A stretch of 64,000 bases of DNA from Streptomyces tuirus (GCA_018195615.1 JAGTPG010000001.1:744001-808000); one strand, 5' to 3'. Positions 8,034 to 16,249 are shown, counted from the first letter of the stretch. A program made the numbers and translations. Notes: a model not told the origin generated them from the letters alone.

Positions 8034-8200
8034 GCGGCACCGCCCTTACCGCCCGGCGCGCTGGTGAACTGACGGCAGTTGCACTGGGAGCAGGTGTCGT
8101 CGTCGTACCGGTGCCAGTTGCGGGAGTGCCCGCACCCAGTGCACGCGGCGCCCAGGGGCGCCACACGGCGCTTCGGGCGGTGGTTCTGGGATGAGACCAT
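8030..8200 (-). CDS. small zinc-ribbon protein (56 aa)
   Basis: ATG at 8200 with AGAGAGG upstream; it is the first gene of the 13-member overlap chain. The 56 residues contain CTGCGHSRNWHRY and CSQCNCRQF, a CxxC...CxxCxC arrangement like a zinc ribbon. Start, stop overlap (ATGA) and motif all support it, despite its small size. Confidence 0.6.
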   Translation of the reverse strand: MVSSQNHRPKRRVAPLGAACTGCGHSRNWHRYDDDTCSQCNCRQFTSAPGGKGGAA

Positions 8201-8290
8201 GGTCGTGGTCCACCTCTCTGTTCAGCGGATGTGTGGGTGGATCGCGAGGTCGGCGCGGGCTTCGCGGTTACGCGTCGGCCTCTTTGCCGC

Positions 8291-8557
8291 TCAGGCGGCG
8301 GCGCGGGCCGGCTTGCGGCTGGAGCGGCGGATGGGCACGGTGCGGGTCGCCCTGTGGTAGGCGTCGAGGTCTTCCTGGGTTACGACGATCACGCCGCCCG
8401 GAACACGCTGGCTGCAGGGCAGGAGGCCGGCCTTGATGTAGCGGCGCACGGTGTCGTAGCTGCAGTGCAGAAGCCAGGCCGTTTCGCGCAGGTTGAAGAA
8501 TGGCGCGTTGAGGTCCCGGGGCTTGGTGGGGGTCCGCGGGGACTGCTTCGTAGCCAC
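8291..8557 (-). CDS. excisionase-like helix-turn-helix protein
   Basis: An 88-residue basic protein. GTG at 8557 has AAAGGAAG just upstream and lies one base after the TGA of the XRE gene, so the two are co-translated. Residues about 20-70 (FFNLRETAWLLHCSYDTVRR YIKAGLLPCS, then VVTQEDLDAYHRAT) match the MerR-like/HTH_17 excisionase fold. It probably acts as Xis with the integrase at 9848-11134 or as an early regulator. Confidence 0.65.
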   Translation of the reverse strand: MATKQSPRTPTKPRDLNAPFFNLRETAWLLHCSYDTVRRYIKAGLLPCSQRVPGGVIVVTQEDLDAYHRATRTVPIRRSSRKPARAAA

Positions 8558-8558
8558 T

Positions 8559-8804
8559 TCACTTCCTTTCTGGTGGGTCGGGGTGGGGGGCGAGGAGTTC
8601 GTCTTCGGTCGCATTCAGGGCGGCTCGGAGTGCCTGGTATGGGCCAGGTCTCATGCGGGTGCGGACACCGCGCTCCACCTTTCGCAGGTAGTTGGCGGTG
8701 ATGCCGACCAGGTCGGCGAGCTGCTGGACTTCCATCCCCGCGTTCATGCGCTTGTTGCAGATAGCCGTCCCGTCCACCTCGAAGGTGGTTGGGGTCTGTG
8801 CCAT
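8559..8804 (-). CDS. XRE-family transcriptional regulator (Cro-like)
   Basis: An 81-residue protein starting at ATG 8804. The helix-turn-helix is MEVQQLADLVGITANYLRKV (about 24-43), in the position expected for a Cro/CI-type protein. It is transcribed leftward from the divergent control region and heads the early genes, so a Cro-like role opposing the rightward regulator at 8971 is a reasonable inference. Confidence 0.65.
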   Translation of the reverse strand: MAQTPTTFEVDGTAICNKRMNAGMEVQQLADLVGITANYLRKVERGVRTRMRPGPYQALRAALNATEDELLAPHPDPPERK

Positions 8805-8820
8805 GCAGAGAACTTACCCA

Positions 8821-8883
8821 TAGATGCCCACACTGTCTAGGCATCTGTTGGCGGCTGTATGCAGTGAATGCCTACAGATGCCT
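8821..8883. promoter_or_regulatory. operator array in the divergent control region
   Basis: The heptamer AGATGCC occurs at 8822-8828, inverted at 8840-8846 (GGCATCT), and again at 8876-8882, with a near copy (GAATGCC) at 8866-8872. The array lies between the leftward XRE gene and the rightward regulator, and one copy is 17 bp from the leftward start. This is the expected arrangement for a phage immunity switch. Confidence 0.5.
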
Positions 8884-8884
8884 A

Positions 8885-8911
8885 TTGACCTGCGCAAACA
8901 TGGGATAGAGA
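8885..8911 (+). promoter_or_regulatory. candidate promoter for the rightward regulator
   Basis: TTGACC (8885-8890) and TAGAGA (8906-8911) are separated by 15 bp, ending about 60 bp upstream of the ATG at 8971 and adjoining the operator array. The spacing is shorter than ideal, so this is a weak prediction. Confidence 0.3.
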
Positions 8912-8970
8912 TTGGGCCTAAGTGCGGTCTAGTCCTGGCTGGTCCCCGCCAGTCCTGCCAAGATGAGCCC

Positions 8971-9405
8971 ATGCCACGCGCCGACGAACCCGACTACGAG
9001 AGGCTGGCGACACTCGCCCGCCGCCGCCGAGCCGAGCTCGGCCTCGCCCTCAACGACAAGAACGCCAAAGCCGGCGGACTCTCCAACCGGACCTGGCAGC
9101 GCGTCGAGAAGGGCCTCGAGATCCGAGAGACCAACTACGTGAAAATCGACGGCCTGCTGCAGTGGGCCCCCGGCAGCTGCCTATCCGTGCTGGACGGCGG
9201 CCACCCGGTGCCCGTCGAGGAGATGAAGGACCCGGAGGCCAGCGGGGTTCAGAAGTCTCCACTCTCGCCCGAAGCTGCCAGCAAGGAGGCCCTCGACACG
9301 GTTCAACTGGCGCTCATCGCCACAGCGAAGGGGACGCCAGCGGAAGAGCTCCGCGAAATGAGCGAGCGCGTAGTGCACGACCTGCGGGAACGGGGCCTGA
9401 TCTAA
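8971..9405 (+). CDS. phage repressor-like transcriptional regulator
   Basis: A 144-residue protein. ATG 8971 begins the conserved-looking part (MPRADEPDYERLATLARRRR); the longer reading from 8824 would cross the operators. Residues about 8-65 resemble an XRE helix-turn-helix (GGLSNRTWQRVEKGLEIRET), common in streptomycete phage and element regulators. The C-terminus (ALIATAKGTPAEELREMSER) is helical. It faces away from the Cro-like gene across an operator array, so it is the best immunity-repressor candidate. Confidence 0.6.
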   Translation: MPRADEPDYERLATLARRRRAELGLALNDKNAKAGGLSNRTWQRVEKGLEIRETNYVKIDGLLQWAPGSCLSVLDGGHPVPVEEMKDPEASGVQKSPLSPEAASKEALDTVQLALIATAKGTPAEELREMSERVVHDLRERGLI

Positions 9406-9568
9406 CCGAACTTCACTCGTTCGGAGCACAACCTTTTGCATTTATCTATTTGTTACATCATCTATGCGCACCACTTGAGTCCCAACTGGTCCCAAGAGAC
9501 GCAAGACGTGGCACAGTCGTGACCACGTCCTCGGAGGCTTCCCTGCCAGGCGACACCAAGGGGGAGCC

Positions 9569-9769
9569 ATGCAAAAAGACGCGCTCATAGTCGACTACGG
9601 GCCGAGGTTCAAAGGTTCCGCGGTCCGTACCGACGAGGGGATCGTCTGTGTAGTTCCGCGCCAAGTCCGTGAAAGACCAGAGGCTGAGGCCTCACTGCGG
9701 GAGCTGGTGCGGGACCTCGGTGGTGAATGTGGTCACTGCCCGAACTGCCCCCTGGGGCTCGCGGGCTGA
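9569..9769 (+). CDS. small cysteine-containing protein (66 aa)
   Basis: ATG 9569 follows AAGGGGGAG, a strong ribosome binding site. The product ends in CGHCPNCPLG, a tight CxxCxxC motif that may bind zinc. It lies between the repressor-like gene and the integrase, with 78 bp to the integrase start. The 163 bp upstream (9406-9568) is AT-richer than its surroundings around 9430-9470 and may contain its promoter. Function unknown. Confidence 0.5.
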   Translation: MQKDALIVDYGPRFKGSAVRTDEGIVCVVPRQVRERPEAEASLRELVRDLGGECGHCPNCPLGLAG

Positions 9770-9847
9770 GATCATGCAGACGCGGAGCCTTGGCGGTAGG
9801 GGTACCTGCCGGGCACCGCGTCGCACCGAAAGCACGAGGGGGCGTAC

Positions 9848-11134
9848 ATGGCCAGACGCGCGCAGGACATCTACGTCGAGTGGCGCGGCGGAACGTGCCG
9901 GGTGAAGTGGTGGAGCGGCGAGTACCACGACGACGGCCGCAAACGCTTCGAGTCCAAGGGCGGGTTCACCGACGAGGACGAGGCCTTCCAGCACGGCCAG
10001 GACAAGCTGTACGAGATCCGGCACGGCACCCACGTCAGGAACCGCGACGGCGCCACCTCCATGTCGGACTGGCTGGACGACTGGCTCGCCGGCCTGGATC
10101 ACGCCCACCTGACGGAGAAGAACTACCGGTCCATCGTCGAGACCCACATCCGCCCGTACTTCAAGAAGCGCAACGCTGCGGTCGCCGACATCGACGTCAT
10201 TGCCTACCGGGCCTTTCGCAAGCACATCAACGGCGTCTTGAAGGCGAACACGGCGAAGAAGGTCATGACGATTCTCGGCATGATCCTTGACGATGCGGTG
10301 CCCCGCCTCATCAAGGTCTCCCCCGTCGAACGCACCCGTCGCCGTGGCAAGTACACGCGCAAGCCGAAGGAACGCAAGCGCGACATGATGCCGGAGGCGG
10401 TCGAGCAGCTCGCCCGCAACGCACGCACGCTGCTGGGCGAGCCCGGCTACGTGTTCATCTGGACGATGGCGACGACCGGCATGCGCCCGGCCGAGCTGTA
10501 CGGGCTCACCCGCGAGTACTGCTACCCCAACTGGCCAGCCGCGGACCTGAGGCTGAACCCCGACGAGCACGACCGGTACGAGGACGACCTCGAGCGGTAC
10601 GGCAAGGGCGACGGCCTCCTGCCGGCGATCCGCGTCGAGAGGCAAGTTCAGTACAAGGGTGGCGCGCTGGCGTTCATCCCACCGAAGTACGAGTCGTACC
10701 GGACGCTCGTCATCCCGCCGTTCCTGGCGGACCTGCTGGAAGCGATGCTGAAGTCCCACGACAGCGAGTGGGTGTTCCCGGCCCTGGAGGGCGGCAGCCT
10801 CGGGGCGGTGAACTTCGACTACCGGTGGTGGCGTCCGATGGCGGACGGGGCCGAGAAGCGCACGTCGAAGCAGGCCCGCTGGAACCGGCCGGCCATCCCG
10901 GCGGTGCCGTCGTTCGCCGGTCGGCGGCTGTATCTGGTGCGGCACGGGGCGAAGGCCTGGCTGGACGAGGACGGGCACAGCCGGTACGCGGTAGAGGCCC
11001 GCATGGGCCACGAGCTGCCGGGCGTTGAAGGCACGTACTCGTCGGTGACGGTTCCCATGGAGCGTGCCATCATGAAGACGTTGCAGGAGCGGTGGGAGCG
11101 ACTGCAGGAGCAGTCAGGAGCCGGGGAGGCGTGA
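9848..11134 (+). CDS. int: tyrosine site-specific recombinase (integrase)
   Basis: A 428-residue protein starting at ATG 9848 after GAGGGG. The N-terminal part (about 65-160) is a SAM-like core-binding domain (SMSDWLDDWLAGLDHAHLTE). The C-terminal catalytic domain shows the family signature: ATTGMRPAELYGL with the first Arg, RLYLVRHGAKAWL (HxxR box region), then MGHELPGVEGTYSSV with the nucleophile Tyr. It would insert and, with the Xis-like protein, excise the element. It lies about 80 bp from the right junction with chromosomal sequence, as expected for int next to the attachment site. Confidence 0.9.
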   Translation: MARRAQDIYVEWRGGTCRVKWWSGEYHDDGRKRFESKGGFTDEDEAFQHGQDKLYEIRHGTHVRNRDGATSMSDWLDDWLAGLDHAHLTEKNYRSIVETHIRPYFKKRNAAVADIDVIAYRAFRKHINGVLKANTAKKVMTILGMILDDAVPRLIKVSPVERTRRRGKYTRKPKERKRDMMPEAVEQLARNARTLLGEPGYVFIWTMATTGMRPAELYGLTREYCYPNWPAADLRLNPDEHDRYEDDLERYGKGDGLLPAIRVERQVQYKGGALAFIPPKYESYRTLVIPPFLADLLEAMLKSHDSEWVFPALEGGSLGAVNFDYRWWRPMADGAEKRTSKQARWNRPAIPAVPSFAGRRLYLVRHGAKAWLDEDGHSRYAVEARMGHELPGVEGTYSSVTVPMERAIMKTLQERWERLQEQSGAGEA

Positions 11135-11135
11135 G

Positions 11136-11157
11136 TCGTTTCCCACTCGTTTCCCAC
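11136..11157. repeat. tandem 11-bp repeat next to the att junction
   Basis: TCGTTTCCCAC occurs twice head to tail (11136-11146 and 11147-11157), directly after the integrase stop. Paired short repeats beside an attachment site often serve as arm-type integrase binding sites. That role is inferred from position only. Confidence 0.4.
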
Positions 11158-11187
11158 TTGCCGTAGACGGATCAAGGTCCGCCCAGG

Positions 11188-11209
11188 TCAGGGCGATATC
11201 TGGCCCTGA
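11188..11209. terminator. stem-loop downstream of int
   Basis: TCAGGGC (11188-11194) pairs with GCCCTGA (11203-11209) around an 8-nt loop. It lies between the integrase stop and the first codon of the interrupted transporter. It could terminate int transcription or belong to the attachment region. Confidence 0.4.
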
Positions 11210-11245
11210 TCCATCAAGTACTACGACTTCTTCATCTACGGCAGC
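11210..11245. other. right attachment junction of the element (approximate)
   Basis: An in-frame stop (11207-11209) immediately precedes transporter codons beginning ATC AAG TAC TAC GAC (from 11213). Sequence before about 11210 does not continue the transporter, so the element/chromosome boundary lies here. The core repeat cannot be delimited because the left junction is outside the window. Confidence 0.45.
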
Positions 11246-12483
11246 GCCGCCGCGCTGATCTTCCCCGAGGTGTTCTTCGACGAGTCCGACCCGGCCACGG
11301 CGACCCTGCTGTCGCTGGCCACGTTCGGGGTCGCCTACGCCGCCCGGCCGGTCGGCGCACTGGTCCTCGGCCACTTCGGGACAAGCTCGGCCGCAAGAAG
11401 ATCATGGTCTTCACGCTGATGCTGATGGGCCTGTCGACGTTCCTGATCGGCTGTCTGCCGACCCGGGCCCAGGTCGGCACGCTCGCCCCGGTCCTGCTGG
11501 TGCTGTGCCGGGTGCTCCAGGGCATCTCGGCGGCGGGCGAACAGGCCAGCGCCAACTCCATGACGCTGGAGCACGCGCCACCGGGCCGGCGCGGCTTCTT
11601 CACCAGCTTCACCCTCAGCGGCACGCAGGGCGGCCAGCTGCTGGCCACGCTGGTCTTCATCCCGGTCGCCGCGCTGCCCGAGGAGCAGCTGCTGTCCTGG
11701 GGCTGGCGGGTGCCGTTCTGGCTGAGCGTCGCCGTCGCCGTCGTCGGCTGGGTCATCCGGCGCAAGCTGGACGAGACCCCGGCCTTCGCCCAGCAGGCCG
11801 CCGAGGAGGGTGTCGTCAAGCTGCCGCTCGTGGTGCTGATGCGCGAGCACTGGGCGGACGTGCTGCGGGTGATCGCGGGCGCGCTGATCGCCTCGGTCAG
11901 CACGATCTTCACGGTGTGGGCGCTGGCGTACGCCACGAGCGACGCGGTCGGCATGTCGCGCACGGCCATGCTGTGGGTGGGTGCCCTGGCGAACGTCGTC
12001 GCGCTGGCCGCGATCCCGCTGTGGGCCACGCTGTCCGACCGGATCGGCCGGCGTCCGGTGTTCCTGGTCGGTGCGGCGGGCAGTGCGGTGACGATGTTCC
12101 TGTACCTGTGGGCGATCTCCACGGACTCCTACCCGCTGACCTTCCTGATGGGTGTCCTCTGCTTCGGCGTGGTCTACAGCGCGGCGAACGGGGTGTGGCC
12201 GGCCTTCTACGGCGAGATGTTCACGACCCGGGTGCGGCTGTCCGGCGTGGCGATCGGCACGCAGATCGGTTTCGCGGCGGCCGGGTTCGCGGTGACGTTC
12301 GCGGCGCAGATCGCGGGTCCTGCGGGCGACGACTGGTCGGCGGTGGCGCTGTTCACGGCGGCGCTGTGTGTGCCGCCGGTGATCGCGGCGGTGTCGGCGC
12401 GGGAGACCCATCGGGTGCCTACCGAGGCGCTGGGTGAACGCGCTGCCGGGAAAGCCCTTCAGCCCGGCAAGGTGCCGGTCTGA
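11213..12483 (+). pseudogene. MHS-family MFS transporter, 5' end removed by the integrated element
   Basis: Translation from 11213 gives YYDFFIYGSAAALIFPEVFF, the first-helix region of metabolite:H+ symporters, followed by the conserved loop GHFGDKLGRKK and about 11 further membrane spans to the stop at 12483. The start codon and first ~20-30 residues are missing, and a stop sits directly upstream in frame. A second defect, one missing G at about 11378-11381, breaks the frame between GHFG and DKLGRKK, but this is of the base-calling type seen elsewhere. The 5' part should lie beyond the left end of the element. The substrate cannot be told; the family carries organic acids and betaines. Confidence 0.8.
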
Positions 12484-12517
12484 CCGCCTTGGGCAGGACA
12501 ACCCGGGGCCGTTGAGT

Positions 12518-12928
12518 TCACCTGTTGGACCAGCCCCGGCGGCACAGCACGAGCCGGTAGCCGTCGGGGTCCTCGATCGTGACCCCCCACTCGTTCCAGT
12601 AGGGGTTGGGGGACTCCACCCGCTTGCCGCCGTGCCGCTCCAGCCGGGTGACCAGGTCGTCCGGGACGGGACCGTCGACGTAGATCACCAGCAGGTCCTC
12701 CTCGGTGGGGCGCGGCTCGACCGGCCGGGCCGGCTCGTGCACCAGCTCCAGGTGCCAGCCGGCGTCGGACCAGCCGAGCATGAGCAGGTCGTGCTCCCCG
12801 TGCCCAGCCCCCGCCTCGGACCGCCACACCACCCCGAGCCCGAGGCCTTCGCTCCAGAACCGCTCGGCCGCCGCGAGGTCCCGTGAGGGACGGGCGATAC
12901 GGATGTGGCTGCGACCGTTCACGGGCAT
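12518..12928 (-). CDS. VOC-family (glyoxalase/bleomycin-resistance-like) protein
   Basis: A 136-residue protein starting at ATG 12928 after GAAGAGG. The fold is the paired beta-alpha-beta-beta-beta module: HIRIARPSRDLAAAERFWSE at the start, WHLELVHEP in the middle, and EWGVTIEDPDGYRLVLCRRG at the end. Candidate metal ligands are H8, an internal HLE, and E near 124. These proteins act as lyases, dioxygenases or drug-binding proteins; the substrate is not evident. Confidence 0.75.
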   Translation of the reverse strand: MPVNGRSHIRIARPSRDLAAAERFWSEGLGLGVVWRSEAGAGHGEHDLLMLGWSDAGWHLELVHEPARPVEPRPTEEDLLVIYVDGPVPDDLVTRLERHGGKRVESPNPYWNEWGVTIEDPDGYRLVLCRRGWSNR

Positions 12929-13053
12929 GGCGACCTCTTCTCGTGACGTCCTTGTCTGCGGTGGAACTGCCTCGCAGCCTAGGAAGCCGGACGCCCCGCA
13001 ACCATCGGCCATCCGTCCTGCGCCCCGGGGCCTAGGTCGCCCGCCGTCGGGTC

Positions 13054-13443
13054 TCAGGACTTGCTGTGCACGATCTGGATCAGGTTGCCGCAGGTGTCGT
13101 CCAGCACCGCGCTGGTGATCGGGCCCATCTCCAGCGGCTCCTGGGTGAACCGCACACCGAGGCCGCGCAGCCGCTCGAACTCCGCCTGGACGTCGTCCAC
13201 GGCGAACGAGGCGGCCGGGATGCCGTCCCCGACCAGCGCCGTCTTGTACGGCTGCACCGCGGGATGGCCCGAGGGCTCGAGGAGGAGCTCCGTCCCGTCG
13301 GGATCCTCCGGCGAGACCACGGTCAGCCACCGGTCCGTTCCCACGGGGACGTCGTGCTTCTTCACGAATCCCAGTACGTCGGTGTAGAAGCGCCGGGCTT
13401 TCTCCTGGTCGTCGACGAAGACGCTGGTGATGTGGATCCTCAT
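13054..13443 (-). CDS. VOC-family protein under ArsR control
   Basis: A 129-residue protein with ATG 13443 overlapping the ArsR stop (ATGA), so the two are a translationally coupled pair. MRIHITSVFVDDQEKARRFY and VLDDTCGNLIQIVHSK are typical VOC end segments. The combination of ArsR and VOC is common in actinobacteria and usually controls a detoxification or small-molecule response. Substrate unknown. Confidence 0.8.
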   Translation of the reverse strand: MRIHITSVFVDDQEKARRFYTDVLGFVKKHDVPVGTDRWLTVVSPEDPDGTELLLEPSGHPAVQPYKTALVGDGIPAASFAVDDVQAEFERLRGLGVRFTQEPLEMGPITSAVLDDTCGNLIQIVHSKS

Positions 13444-13733
13444 GAGCTGTTCTCCGGTGAGTCGGTCTTGAGCCATCGGTTCATGACGCGCTCAAGGGGT
13501 TCGGTGTTCAGATCGTGGAACTTGTAGCGGCCCTGGCGCCGTGACACGACGAGACCCGCCGATTCCAGTACCGCCAGGTGCTGGCTGACCGCCTGGCGCG
13601 ACAGCCCCAGACCGTGCTTGGTGACCAGCCGGGTGCAGATCTCGAACAGGCTCTGGCCGTTCCGTTCGGCCAGCTCGTCAAGGATGCGCCGACGGGTGGG
13701 ATCGGCCAGCGCCCTGAAGACATCTTCCGACAT
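13440..13733 (-). CDS. ArsR-family transcriptional regulator
   Basis: A 97-residue winged-helix protein starting at ATG 13733. VFRALADPTRRRILDELAER, the recognition helix LSRQAVSQHLAVLESAGLVV and wing SRRQGRYKFHDLN are all classic ArsR. No cysteine metal-binding motif of the ELCVC type is seen, so it probably senses something other than arsenite/cadmium. A perfect palindrome immediately upstream (13742-13767) is its likely operator. The longer in-frame upstream extension crosses that site and is rejected. Confidence 0.85.
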   Translation of the reverse strand: MSEDVFRALADPTRRRILDELAERNGQSLFEICTRLVTKHGLGLSRQAVSQHLAVLESAGLVVSRRQGRYKFHDLNTEPLERVMNRWLKTDSPENSS

Positions 13734-13741
13734 GACCCCAC

Positions 13742-13767
13742 GATAGGCAAGTAGCGACTTGCCTATC
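13742..13767. promoter_or_regulatory. palindromic ArsR operator
   Basis: GATAGGCAAG (13742-13751) and CTTGCCTATC (13758-13767) are perfect inverted repeats separated by 6 nt. The site begins 8 bp upstream of the arsR start and lies in the 119-bp gap to the divergent serine hydrolase, so ArsR may control both directions. Confidence 0.65.
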
Positions 13768-13852
13768 AAGTTCCTGCGCCGGTGAGGGGTCTGAGGCGGG
13801 CCGGGCGGGGTATGCCGGTTCTCACCTCGACGAGCGCGACGGAGGACGATCG

Positions 13853-15085
13853 ATGGCACAGCTGCGACAAGAGATCGACCCGGGTGAGGCCGGGCTGGAT
13901 CCGCAGGTGCTGGACCGCCTGGACCGGCATTTCGCCGGCCTGGTGGACGGGGGGCGGCTGCCGGGCTTCCTCGTCTCCGTCGCCCGCGACGGACGCGTCG
14001 CCCACCTCACGACGCACGGCCTGCGCGACATCGCGGCCGAGCTGCCCGTCGAGCCCGACACGCTGTGGCGGGTCTACTCCATGACGAAACCGGTCACCGC
14101 GGTCGCCGCCCTGCTGCTGGTGGAGGAGGGTCGGCTGTCGCTGGACGATCCGGTCGCCGACCACCTGCCGGCCTTCGCCGACCCGCGCGTGTACGTGAGC
14201 GGCTCCGCCGCCGACGTCAGGACCCGTCCGGCCACCGGCCCGATACTCGTCCGGCACCTGATGACCCACACCTCGGGCCTGACCTTCGGCTTCTACCACA
14301 CCCACCCCGTCGACGCCCTGTACCGCGAGGCCGGTCTGGAGTCGTCGGTGCCACCGGGCGCGGACCTGGCGGAGACCATCGAGGTGTACGCGAGCCTGCC
14401 GCTGCAGTTCGAGCCGGGGACGCAGTGGAACTACTCGGTGGCCAGCAATGTCCTGGGCCGGATCATCGAGGTCGTGTCCGGGCAGACCCTCGACGTGTTC
14501 TGCGCCGAGCGGATCTTCGAGCCGCTCGGCATGACGGACGCGGGGTTCCACGTCACGGACGAGCAGGCGCCCCGGCTGTCCGAGATGTACGGGGAGAAGG
14601 AGGGCGGCGGCATCGAGCCGATCCCCGGACTGCCCCTGCGCGGCGGCCGGCCTCGGTTCCTGTCCGGCAGTGGCGGGATGGCCGCCTCGGCCCACGACTA
14701 CCACCGCTTCATGGAAATGCTGCGCCGCCGGGGCGAGCTGGACGGCGTCCGTCTTCTCGCCCCGCAGACCGTGGACCTGATGACCCGCAACCATCTGCCC
14801 GGCGGCGCCGACCTGCGTACCTTCGGCAGCCGTCCCGCCCATGACGAGCCCGGCAACGCGGGGGTCGGCTTCGGCCTCAACGTCTCCGTGGTGATCGACC
14901 CGGCCCGCACGCAGGCGCCGTCCGGGCTCGGCGCCTACGGCTGGAGCGGGGTGGCCACGACGACGTTCTGGGTCGACCCGGGCCGCGACCTGACGGTGCA
15001 GTTCATGACGCAGGTGCGGCCCAGGTCCTCGCACACGGTGTTCCGCGACCTCAAGCGGCTGGTCCACGAGGCCGTGACGGGCTGA
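13853..15085 (+). CDS. serine hydrolase, beta-lactamase (class C)/esterase family
   Basis: A 410-residue protein; ATG 13853 has GGAGGACGAT upstream. The catalytic SxxK is SMTK (about 76-79) in WRVYSMTKPVTAVAALLLVE, and the second motif is NYSVAS (about 191-196) with the family Tyr. HTSGLTFGF matches the conserved HxSG segment. No signal peptide is seen, so it is probably a cytoplasmic esterase or amidase, not a secreted lactamase. It diverges from arsR and converges on the saccharopine-dehydrogenase-like pair with only 6 bp between stops. Confidence 0.8.
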   Translation: MAQLRQEIDPGEAGLDPQVLDRLDRHFAGLVDGGRLPGFLVSVARDGRVAHLTTHGLRDIAAELPVEPDTLWRVYSMTKPVTAVAALLLVEEGRLSLDDPVADHLPAFADPRVYVSGSAADVRTRPATGPILVRHLMTHTSGLTFGFYHTHPVDALYREAGLESSVPPGADLAETIEVYASLPLQFEPGTQWNYSVASNVLGRIIEVVSGQTLDVFCAERIFEPLGMTDAGFHVTDEQAPRLSEMYGEKEGGGIEPIPGLPLRGGRPRFLSGSGGMAASAHDYHRFMEMLRRRGELDGVRLLAPQTVDLMTRNHLPGGADLRTFGSRPAHDEPGNAGVGFGLNVSVVIDPARTQAPSGLGAYGWSGVATTTFWVDPGRDLTVQFMTQVRPRSSHTVFRDLKRLVHEAVTG

Positions 15086-15091
15086 ATCCCG

Positions 15092-16249
15092 CTACTGGTC
15101 GACGCGGAGTGTGAACTCGATCCCGTCCTGGGCGAGTTCTCGCAGCCACCGCTCCGACCGGGCCGCCGTCTCCGCGGCCCGGTTCAGGCCCGGCGGCAGG
15201 GAGCCGTCCAGGACGTGACGGACCCCCAGGGCGAGGGTGCGCGAGACGCAGCGGGCCATCGCGCTCTCCCGCGCGTCGCCCACCAGGTCCAGGAGGTAGC
15301 CACCCGCCCAGGTCCGGCCCGTTTCGGCCCGCACGTCCAGCGACACGGCGAGGACGACCCGGTCGCGGTCGTCCTCCGTGGTGGGATGGGTGGCGGCCAG
15401 TCGCTGCGCCAGGGCGGCGATCCGGGCGTCGTCGCCGGTCCTCAGTTCCTCGAAGACGCCGTCCCAGGCCCGCAGCCAGCCCTCCAGACGGAGGGTGCCG
15501 CGCACGAACGTCCGCGGTGTCCAGGCGTCCGGCAGCCCGTACTGGGCCACGAACGGGACGCTGTCGCGGTTGGGATAGACCTCGAACGTCTCCCCGTCCA
15601 CGACGTGCCTCCGGGTCGCCTCCCAGGGCCGCTCCGCGACCGTCTCGGCACCGCCCTCGAGGTAACGGGCCGGGGAGCGAAGGGCGTTGAGGACACCCGC
15701 GGGGGCCCAGCTGAAGCGGTAGGTGAAGTCGTTCGGGACCGCGGGGACGCCACCGCAGTAGGAGGTCAGAGTGTACGAGGCGGGCGTCTCGTCGCCGATC
15801 GCCTCCCGGGCCCGGGCCACCAGGGCGTGGGCGAAGAGGTGGTCGATGCCCGGATCGAGCCCGGCCTCGGTGAGGACGACTACCCCGGCCTTCTCTGCGG
15901 CGGGCACCTGCTCCAGCACCGCCTCGGACACATAGCTGGAGCAGGCGAAGTGCGCCCCGAGCCGTACGCACTCGGCGAGCAGCGGCGCGTGTTCCGGCGC
16001 GGGAAGCATGGACACGACGACGTCGCCGGGTGCCAGTTCGGCGGTGAGCGCGGACAGCGTGTACGCGCGGGGCTCGGCCCGTCCGGCCAGGCCCAGCCGG
16101 TCGAGGGCGTCGGCCGCGCGGCTCTCGGTGCGGTGCCAGAGCCGTACCCGCTCGGCGGTGTCGCACAGTGCGGCCAGGCCGCTTCCCGTGGACAGGCCGG
16201 CGCCGACCCAGTGGACGGTGCCGCTCGCGGGCACCCGGTCAGTGGTCAT
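15092..16249 (-). CDS. saccharopine dehydrogenase-like protein (LYS9 type)
   Basis: A 385-residue protein from ATG 16249. The N-terminus VHWVGAGLSTGSGLAALCDT is a Rossmann nucleotide-binding start (GxGxxG variant), with PGDVVVSMLPAPEHAPLLAE and AGVVVLTEAGLDPGIDHLFA blocks typical of LYS9-type saccharopine dehydrogenases (GxDPGxDH motif). Later SYCGGVPAVPNDFTYRFSWA also fits. The enzyme family links saccharopine with aminoadipate semialdehyde and glutamate. Its start overlaps the LYS1-like gene by 11 bp. A lysine-degradation or specialised amino-acid role is possible; the true substrate is not established. Confidence 0.75.
   Translation of the reverse strand: MTTDRVPASGTVHWVGAGLSTGSGLAALCDTAERVRLWHRTESRAADALDRLGLAGRAEPRAYTLSALTAELAPGDVVVSMLPAPEHAPLLAECVRLGAHFACSSYVSEAVLEQVPAAEKAGVVVLTEAGLDPGIDHLFAHALVARAREAIGDETPASYTLTSYCGGVPAVPNDFTYRFSWAPAGVLNALRSPARYLEGGAETVAERPWEATRRHVVDGETFEVYPNRDSVPFVAQYGLPDAWTPRTFVRGTLRLEGWLRAWDGVFEELRTGDDARIAALAQRLAATHPTTEDDRDRVVLAVSLDVRAETGRTWAGGYLLDLVGDARESAMARCVSRTLALGVRHVLDGSLPPGLNRAAETAARSERWLRELAQDGIEFTLRVDQ

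Noticed and set aside
9848..11134. Serine integrase
   Set aside because: The C-terminal MRPAELYGL and MGHELPGVEGTYSSV motifs are those of a tyrosine recombinase; no serine-recombinase N-terminus is present.
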